A stretch of DNA of 64,000 nt from Candidatus Delongbacteria bacterium (GTDB lineage Bacteria; UBA4055), in the NCBI GenBank assembly GCA_016937995.1, contig JAFGVM010000031.1, positions 7,222 through 71,221 on the forward strand, read 5' to 3'. This document shows, piece by piece, positions 58,900 to 64,000 of the stretch (positions are counted from its first letter, which is position 1; every line of letters begins with the position of its first letter). The notes under the pieces were generated by a model. It was not told where the DNA came from, searched no databases, and worked only from the letters and a program-made list of their open reading frames with translations. The translations under genes and the position numbers were made by a program.

Positions 58900-59002
58900 T
58901 AATTCGACATTATATTCGTTGTTAAATTGATTTTTATAATGATTTTATATAGATTCATAGTGTGAATATAATGAATAATACGGAATGTTGTAAACAAATG
59001 GT

Positions 59003-59491
59003 ATGGATAAGATGATGAAAGAAATAAAACCTATAGGTGTAATTCATTCACCCTATACAGACCTGAAGAATATGCCTATTCAGCCTAAAAGTGCACCGGA
59101 AGTTGAAGGTCAGCTTGAGATTTTTGAAGAATATACTGATGGTCTGAAAGATCTGGACGGATTCAGTCATATTTATATTCTTTTCAGTTTCCATAAATCT
59201 GTCAGAACTGATCTGATAGTTAAGCCTTTTATGGATGAAAAACTCAGAGGTGTTTTTTCGACCCGTTCACCGAACAGACCGAATCATATCGGGATCTCGA
59301 TAGTTGAATTGGTTAAAGTTGAAGAAAATATAGTCACAGTGAAAGGCATCGATGCTCTGGACGGGACACCACTTCTCGATATAAAACCTTATATGAGAAA
59401 ATTCGATGAGCATACTACGAGCAGAGAAGGATGGCAGGACAATAACATTGATGATATAAAAGATATTAAGTCAGACGACAGATTTTTATAA
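59003..59491 (+). CDS. trmO: tRNA (adenine-N6)-methyltransferase TrmO (TsaA-like)
   Basis: 162 residues of the TsaA/TrmO family, which methylates N6 of t6A37 in tRNA. Seen are PIGVIHSPYTDLKNMPIQP, LDGFSHIYILFSFHKS, GVFSTRSPNRPNHIGISIVE and ALDGTPLLDIKPYM. The RBS is poor and the start could be the next Met (MMKEIKPIG). Only the N-terminal beta-barrel domain is present, as in the shorter homologues. CGACATTATATTCG at 58905-58918 upstream partly resembles island motif D. Confidence 0.9.
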   Translation: MDKMMKEIKPIGVIHSPYTDLKNMPIQPKSAPEVEGQLEIFEEYTDGLKDLDGFSHIYILFSFHKSVRTDLIVKPFMDEKLRGVFSTRSPNRPNHIGISIVELVKVEENIVTVKGIDALDGTPLLDIKPYMRKFDEHTTSREGWQDNNIDDIKDIKSDDRFL

Positions 59492-59618
59492 ATTTAAATG
59501 AAACTTTATTTATTGAAATAATTTAAAACTATGCAATATTTTAATATCTATTTGGATTTAAATAGTTTACTTTTGCACCGTTCCGCAATAAGGCGGGAAA
59601 ATATAAATTAGGAAAGAA

Positions 59619-61211
59619 ATGACAAAAGCAACAAAATTCACGGACCTCGGTCTGTCAGAACAATCGATAATTTCGATAAGCAAAAAAGGTTTCGAAGAAC
59701 CTACAGAGATCCAGGCTTTGACAATACCTGTGATGCTGAAAGGCGAAAAGAATATAATAGCCCAGGCTCAAACAGGTACAGGCAAAACAGCGGCTTTCGG
59801 ATTGCCGTTAATAGAAATGATCAACCCTAATACCAGAACTGTTCAAGCTTTGATATTAGTTCCGACAAGAGAACTAGCAATTCAAGTCTCTGAAGAGATA
59901 AATTCTCTCAAAGGTAATAAAGAACTGATCATTGTTCCGATTTACGGAGGACAGTCAATAGATCAGCAATTGAGAAGACTTAAAAAAGGTGTTCATATAG
60001 TAGTTGGCACTCCAGGCAGGATAATAGATCACATCAATAGAAAAACCCTGAAACTGAAAAAGATAGAACATCTAATTCTTGATGAAGCTGATGAAATGCT
60101 TAACATGGGATTCGTTGAAGATATGGAAGAGATAATGCTTCATACTAATCACGAAAAAAAAACTTTATTGTTTTCAGCGACCATACCTAAAAGGATCAAG
60201 GACCTTGCACATAAGTATATGGATGGTTATGAGCTGTTGTCTGTAGAAAAAAGTCAACTCACAACTACTCTTACTGACCAGATCTATTTTGAAGTAAAAG
60301 CATCAGATAAATTTGAAGCTTTATGCAGAATAGTGGATATTTCTGATGATTTCTACGGACTTGTTTTCTGCAGGACAAAGAGCGATGTGGATACTGTTTC
60401 ATCAAAGCTTATCGATAGAGGTTATGATGCTGAAGCAATTCATGGTGATATCTCACAAAGTCAGAGAGAAAGAACTTTGTCAAAATTCAGAAAGCAGAAA
60501 ACGAATATTCTTGTTGCTACTGATGTTGCTGCAAGAGGTATCGATGTGAGTGATCTTACTCATGTAATCAACTTTTCTTTACCATATGATCCTGAATCAT
60601 ATGTTCACAGAATAGGAAGAACGGGAAGAGCCGGAAAAGAAGGAACCGCTATAACATTTATTACACCGAGTGAGTACAAAAAGCTTTTACAGATCCAGCG
60701 TTTTGCAGGAACTGATATCAGAAAATCAAAAGTTCCTTCAGTAGATCAAATAATTCAGGTAAAAAAGAAAAAGATAGTTGATGATATTCATTCGATCCTC
60801 AATGATAAGATCGATAAAGAATACTTTGAACTTGCTGAAAACCTTCTTCTGGATAAAGATCCTGTTGAGATATTAGCAGCAGTACTTAATCATAATTTTG
60901 AAGGTGAACTGGATTCGAATTCATATGGTCATATTCAGGATATCAGCGGGAAAGAAAGGCAAGTCGATGAACAGGGTAAAGCAAGACTTTTTGTTGCTCT
61001 AGGGAAAAAGGATAAAATGGATGCAAAGAAGCTTGTGAACAAGATAGTTGAAAAAGTCTCTATCAGATCAAATGAGATCAAAGACATTCAGATAATGGAC
61101 AGTTTTTCTTTTATCACTGTTCCTTTCAATAAGGCAGGTAAGATAGTGGACAGTTTTAAGAAGAAAGGTGAAAAGCCGTTAATCGCACATGCAAAGAAGG
61201 GTAAAAGATAG
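59619..61211 (+). CDS. DEAD-box RNA helicase (DeaD/CsdA-like)
   Basis: 530 residues. It unwinds RNA in ribosome assembly, translation or decay, often at low temperature. The motifs are complete: Q motif (FEEPTEIQ), AQTGTGKT, PTRELAIQ, TPGRIIDH, DEADEMLNMGF, SATIP, then CRTKSDVD, ATDVAARGIDV and HRIGRTGRAG. The C-terminus (from about residue 440) has a DbpA-like RNA-binding domain (ARLFVALGKKDKMDAKKLVN...ITVPFNKAGKIVDSF). RBS AGGAAAG. It ends in a terminator. Confidence 0.96.
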   Translation: MTKATKFTDLGLSEQSIISISKKGFEEPTEIQALTIPVMLKGEKNIIAQAQTGTGKTAAFGLPLIEMINPNTRTVQALILVPTRELAIQVSEEINSLKGNKELIIVPIYGGQSIDQQLRRLKKGVHIVVGTPGRIIDHINRKTLKLKKIEHLILDEADEMLNMGFVEDMEEIMLHTNHEKKTLLFSATIPKRIKDLAHKYMDGYELLSVEKSQLTTTLTDQIYFEVKASDKFEALCRIVDISDDFYGLVFCRTKSDVDTVSSKLIDRGYDAEAIHGDISQSQRERTLSKFRKQKTNILVATDVAARGIDVSDLTHVINFSLPYDPESYVHRIGRTGRAGKEGTAITFITPSEYKKLLQIQRFAGTDIRKSKVPSVDQIIQVKKKKIVDDIHSILNDKIDKEYFELAENLLLDKDPVEILAAVLNHNFEGELDSNSYGHIQDISGKERQVDEQGKARLFVALGKKDKMDAKKLVNKIVEKVSIRSNEIKDIQIMDSFSFITVPFNKAGKIVDSFKKKGEKPLIAHAKKGKR

Positions 61212-61258
61212 AATTTAATCGACACTTGCTCCCGGTTGATCGGGAATAAATGACAATT

Positions 61259-61293
61259 TAGGGAACTGTATATAAAACCGTTCCCTTTTTTTA
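61259..61293 (+). terminator. Terminator of the DEAD-box helicase gene
   Basis: AGGGAAC and GTTCCCT (61260-61266, 61280-61286) pair around a 13-nt loop, followed by seven T. Confidence 0.85.
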
Positions 61294-61352
61294 TTGTTGA
61301 TATTACATATAAACATTATATTGTAATTTCAAAATTTCAGATAGGTAACAAT

Positions 61353-62234
61353 ATGGATAATTTCTGGATAGCACTGGGACTGACAGTGTTTGCAGGTATG
61401 GGTACAGGAGTCGGTGCTGCTATTGCTTTTTTTGCAAAGAGGACAAACTTCAGATTCCTTTCAATTGCAACAGGATTTTCTGCCGGTGTTATGCTCTATG
61501 TCTCATTTGTAGAAATATTTTTTAAAGGAGTTGATTCGTTAACAAAAGTCTACGGGGATAAATGGGGTCACTGGGTAAATGCAGGTTCTTTTTTTGGAGG
61601 GATCATATTGATCGGTCTTATTGACAATCTTATTCCTGAAGCTGAAAACCCACATGAAACACATACTGAGAAAGAGACTGCACCTTTACACGATGATTCA
61701 GCTCCTGTACCGGATTGCTACCCCGTTAAACCTTCCACTGAGTTCAGTAAAACAGATATTAAAAAATTGAACAGAATGGGACTTTTTACCGCGATTGCTA
61801 TAACTATTCATAATTTCCCAGAGGGTCTGGCAACATTTATGGCTGCTCTGGAAAATCCTTCTCTGGGTATAACAATAGCTGTTGCAATAGCCCTGCATAA
61901 TATTCCCGAAGGGATCAGTGTTTCTGTTCCGATTTTTTATGCTACAGGTGATAGAAAAAAAGCATTTATCTACTCTTTCCTCAGCGGGTTAGCTGAACCC
62001 GTTGGGGCTTTAATAGCTTATGTTATTTTATTATTCTTTGTAGGTGGTGAAAATGGTGCTATTCCTCCTCAGATCACTGGTATCCTTTTCGGAATTGTCG
62101 CAGGTATCATGGTATATATAAGTGTTGATGAACTTTTACCTACAAGTCGAGCTTACGGAAAGGGACATGACAGTATCATAGGATTAGTTGCAGGAATGGC
62201 TGTCATGGAATTCAGTTTACTGCTGATGAAGTAA
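61353..62234 (+). CDS. ZIP-family metal transporter (ZupT-like)
   Basis: 293 residues with about eight membrane helices. It imports divalent metals, usually zinc or iron. The metal-binding helices read [20 protein letters not shown] and [22 protein letters not shown] loop of about 50 residues with several His and Glu ([16 protein letters not shown]) is on the inside. [14 protein letters not shown] follows in the C-terminal part. Single gene with its own promoter region; no metal-regulator site was recognised. Confidence 0.93.
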   Translation: MDNFWIALGLTVFAGMGTGVGAAIAFFAKRTNFRFLSIATGFSAGVMLYVSFVEIFFKGVDSLTKVYGDKWGHWVNAGSFFGGIILIGLIDNLIPEAENPHETHTEKETAPLHDDSAPVPDCYPVKPSTEFSKTDIKKLNRMGLFTAIAITIHNFPEGLATFMAALENPSLGITIAVAIALHNIPEGISVSVPIFYATGDRKKAFIYSFLSGLAEPVGALIAYVILLFFVGGENGAIPPQITGILFGIVAGIMVYISVDELLPTSRAYGKGHDSIIGLVAGMAVMEFSLLLMK

Positions 62235-62330
62235 TCAAAACGCTTTATAGCATTTTATTTATTATTGTATTTGATATAGTTATAAAATTAGATTATATTC
62301 ATTTTTTCGAAACTCTAAATAGGTTACCAA

Positions 62331-63026
62331 ATGAGCATCGTTGAAGCATTAAGCGACAAAACTACGTATATTTTTGATTTCTTTCATACATTGACAGAAA
62401 AGGAATCCAAATGGGGCAATTGGCCCTGGACTTCCGACTTCTTTGGTATTGACAGAGAGGTCTGGGGTGAGCAGTTAGAATTTTATTCTGAAGACAGATT
62501 AAAAGGAAGGATCACTTATGCATTTGATTTTATGAAATTACTTGCAACTAAATTAGATCCTTCTATCACTGATGAAAAGATCAAAGAAGCTCTTGTCTAT
62601 CGGCAGAAGCGTTTTGACTACTCTGTTATTAATATTCCTGATTACGTTATTGAAACTCTCAAGACCTTAAAATCTAAAGGGAAGAAGCTTGGTCTTATCA
62701 GCAATGCTGATTCAATGGAGCTTGCTGCCTGGGATAAATGTCCTATTGCGGATATTTTTGATGTAACGATCCATTCTTTCAAGGTTGATAAAATGAAACC
62801 TGAGAAAGAGATCTATGAACTTTGTTTAAAAGAACTGGGTTCTTCAGCCAGAGAGACAGTTTTTGTTGGAGATGGTGGTTCGGATGAGCTTGTCGGGGCA
62901 AGGGAATGTTTTTTGACAACCATTATGGTTGAAGGTATTGTTTCTGAGTTTTTGTCTAAGAAAAAGCTCGAAAAAAGAAAAGAATATGCTGAATTTGTAG
63001 TTGATACGATAGATCAGATCCTTTGA
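62331..63026 (+). CDS. HAD-family hydrolase
   Basis: 231 residues. The N-terminal motif I is TYIFDFFHTLTEKES, in which the usual second Asp of DxDGT is replaced (DFFHT), a pattern known in some HAD enzymes. Motif II is LGLISNADS, the Lys of motif III is in FKVDKMKPEKEIYEL and motif IV is VFVGDGGSDELVGA. An alpha-helical cap follows motif I. It should be a small-molecule phosphatase or dehalogenase-type hydrolase. Substrate unknown. A terminator lies 47 nt after the stop. Confidence 0.85.
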   Translation: MSIVEALSDKTTYIFDFFHTLTEKESKWGNWPWTSDFFGIDREVWGEQLEFYSEDRLKGRITYAFDFMKLLATKLDPSITDEKIKEALVYRQKRFDYSVINIPDYVIETLKTLKSKGKKLGLISNADSMELAAWDKCPIADIFDVTIHSFKVDKMKPEKEIYELCLKELGSSARETVFVGDGGSDELVGARECFLTTIMVEGIVSEFLSKKKLEKRKEYAEFVVDTIDQIL

Positions 63027-63072
63027 TTTGATCTTGTAGGATCGAACCTGTGTGTTCAACCGGATGTGGTGT

Positions 63073-63105
63073 AGGGAACGGTTTGAAACCGTTCCCTATT
63101 TTTAT
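63073..63105 (+). terminator. Terminator of the HAD gene
   Basis: AGGGAACGGTTT-G-AAACCGTTCCCT, a 12-bp stem, then ATTTTTATTT. The arm sequence resembles the terminator at 61259. Confidence 0.85.
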
Positions 63106-63107
63106 TT

Positions 63108-63440
63108 GTCATTGCGATCCCGATTTATCGGGAGTGTGGCAATCCAAAACATGTCATTCTCGTGCTTGACACGGGAATCCAAATGAAGCCATCTTCGTCA
63201 CCCTGAACTTGATTTATGCTGAATTTATTTCAGTATTTCAGGGTCTATGTTTTTAAAATATTGAAGAGTACATGATTCTTACTTTTTCCCATTGCAGCAA
63301 AAAGTAACAAAAAGTGCTAGACGATCCAAGTTTCTTGCCCCTTGGTTTGTGCTGATTTATAGCAGTATAGCAGATTTCCCCGTCCTGTTGGATCGTCGTT
63401 TTGGACGGGGAGAATAATTTGGAAAGATCCTTAGCAGTTT
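63108..63440. repeat. Repeat-filled gap after the HAD gene
   Basis: The 482-nt gap 63027-63508 has no gene. In order: GTAGGATCGAACC...TTCAACC (63037-), the HAD terminator, GTCATTGCGATCCCGATTTA...GGCAATCC (63108-63146), TCATTCTCGTGCTTGACACG (63153-), GTCACCCTGAACTTGATT...TTTCAGGGTC (63196-63245), ACTTTTTCCCATTGCAGCAA...AAAGTAAC, and the GGACGG...GATCCT repeat at 63403-63431. These are dispersed repeat families; copies of some are elsewhere in the window. Confidence 0.65.
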
Positions 63441-63508
63441 GTAGAATTTGCTAATTGACTATTGCTAATGATGTAATGTATATTTTATAAAATGAATAGG
63501 AGCATACA

Positions 63509-63982
63509 ATGATTATTAAATATTTACTTTTTATTATTTTCAGTTTTAATGTAGTTGTACTTGCAGAACATGGATATGTTTTTAGAGGTGATCTAAACGA
63601 AGACGGTTTAATAGACTCAATAAAATCAGGACCTTCAGTTATGTTTGGTAATGGTGGTGGTCCATTTATTATATGGTTAGGTCAAAAAGATGGCAATTCG
63701 TTAATGAAAATTACAGGATTCCATCCTAAAGCAGTTGCATTAGAAAAAAATGGTTCAAAAAGCAAGTTGTGGAATTATAACAGAGCAGGTGCTAGTCAAG
63801 GGAGTTTAGGATATACCATCCTTGACAGTACTTTTAAGAAAGAATTTATTCATTTAGATTTTAATAAAGAATTTTCTGGTTTGAGTAGTAAAATTTATAA
63901 AATGTTCTTTCGAGAAGAATATCTAATTAAATTTGAATACATTGATAATTATACTCCACCAGAATATCATTGGGGTAAATAA
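63509..63982 (+). CDS. Small secreted protein with EF-hand-like loop
   Basis: 157 residues with a signal peptide (MIIKYLLFIIFSFNVVVLAE) and RBS AGGAG. Near the mature start GDLNEDGLIDSIKSG is a calcium-binding loop like those of dockerin and VCBS-type repeats. The rest (FGNGGGPFIIWLGQKDGNSL, and so on) matches no known family; it ends TPPEYHWGK. Periplasmic or outer-surface location is inferred from the signal peptide. It appears complete. Confidence 0.65.
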   Translation: MIIKYLLFIIFSFNVVVLAEHGYVFRGDLNEDGLIDSIKSGPSVMFGNGGGPFIIWLGQKDGNSLMKITGFHPKAVALEKNGSKSKLWNYNRAGASQGSLGYTILDSTFKKEFIHLDFNKEFSGLSSKIYKMFFREEYLIKFEYIDNYTPPEYHWGK

Positions 63983-64000
63983 TTATAACCCCAACATCCC

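Overview
The window is AT-rich DNA from an anaerobic, probably uncultured Gram-negative bacterium of the FCB (Fibrobacteres-Chlorobi-Bacteroidetes) type. This assignment is an inference. It rests on a giant secreted protein with a C-terminal FlgD/T9SS-like domain, lanthipeptide leaders of the Bacteroidetes type, DUF4835-, DUF2141- and DUF3606-like proteins, a CrtI-DUF2141 pair, and an [FeFe]-hydrogenase with fermentation genes. A candidate phylum such as Delongbacteria would fit, but a marker-gene tree is needed. Neither the tmRNA nor the tRNA encodes its CCA end.

Region 1 (1-13.8 kb) is core and energy metabolism: the end of a RimK-like ATP-grasp gene, ssrA (tmRNA), a CBS-pair protein, and a complete [FeFe]-hydrogenase locus (hydA, a NuoE-NuoF fusion, then maturases hydG, hydE and hydF). 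The hydA and hydG promoters both carry a TGTGA-N6-TCAYG site (Y = C or T), each exactly 20 nt before a TATATT box, so one CRP/FNR-family activator probably controls structural and maturation genes together. A citrate lyase pair (CitD-CitE fusion plus CitF) and free-methionine-sulfoxide reductase follow.

Region 2 (13.8-22.2 kb) is accessory. It has two Cys-rich peptides with 25-residue leaders ending in Gly-Gly (one broken by a single base), a 1,076-residue secreted protein, a LanC-half/AraC chimera with a decayed AraC fragment nearby, a lone receiver domain, a 55-residue secreted peptide, and a transposase-derived regulator fused to TPR repeats.

Region 3 (22.2-44.6 kb) is mostly housekeeping: YjbQ, a MacB-type permease with a receiver-kinase hybrid, split transketolase, Nth, a glmS / LpoA-like / glyS / DUF2062 operon, an ATP-cone nuclease, an RluB-type enzyme, tRNA-Val, a carotenoid-type operon (crtI, DUF2141, ABC1 kinase, small membrane protein) and a pyrimidine-dimer glycosylase fusion.

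Region 4 (44.7-58.9 kb) is an AT-rich accessory/defence island. It holds small unknown proteins, a three-gene cassette (class III cyclase-like protein, SAP/PD-(D/E)xK nuclease, DUF6602 nuclease-like protein), ORF6N and RhuM proteins sharing one C-terminal module, HipBA, an AAA+ ATPase and a WYL regulator. Five transcription units start with a similar promoter-proximal near-palindrome. The cyclase cassette is the best candidate for an undescribed system.

Region 5 (59-64 kb) returns to ordinary genes (TrmO, DEAD-box helicase, ZIP transporter, HAD hydrolase, small secreted protein). Gaps throughout hold dispersed palindromic repeats, densest in the island and after 63 kb.
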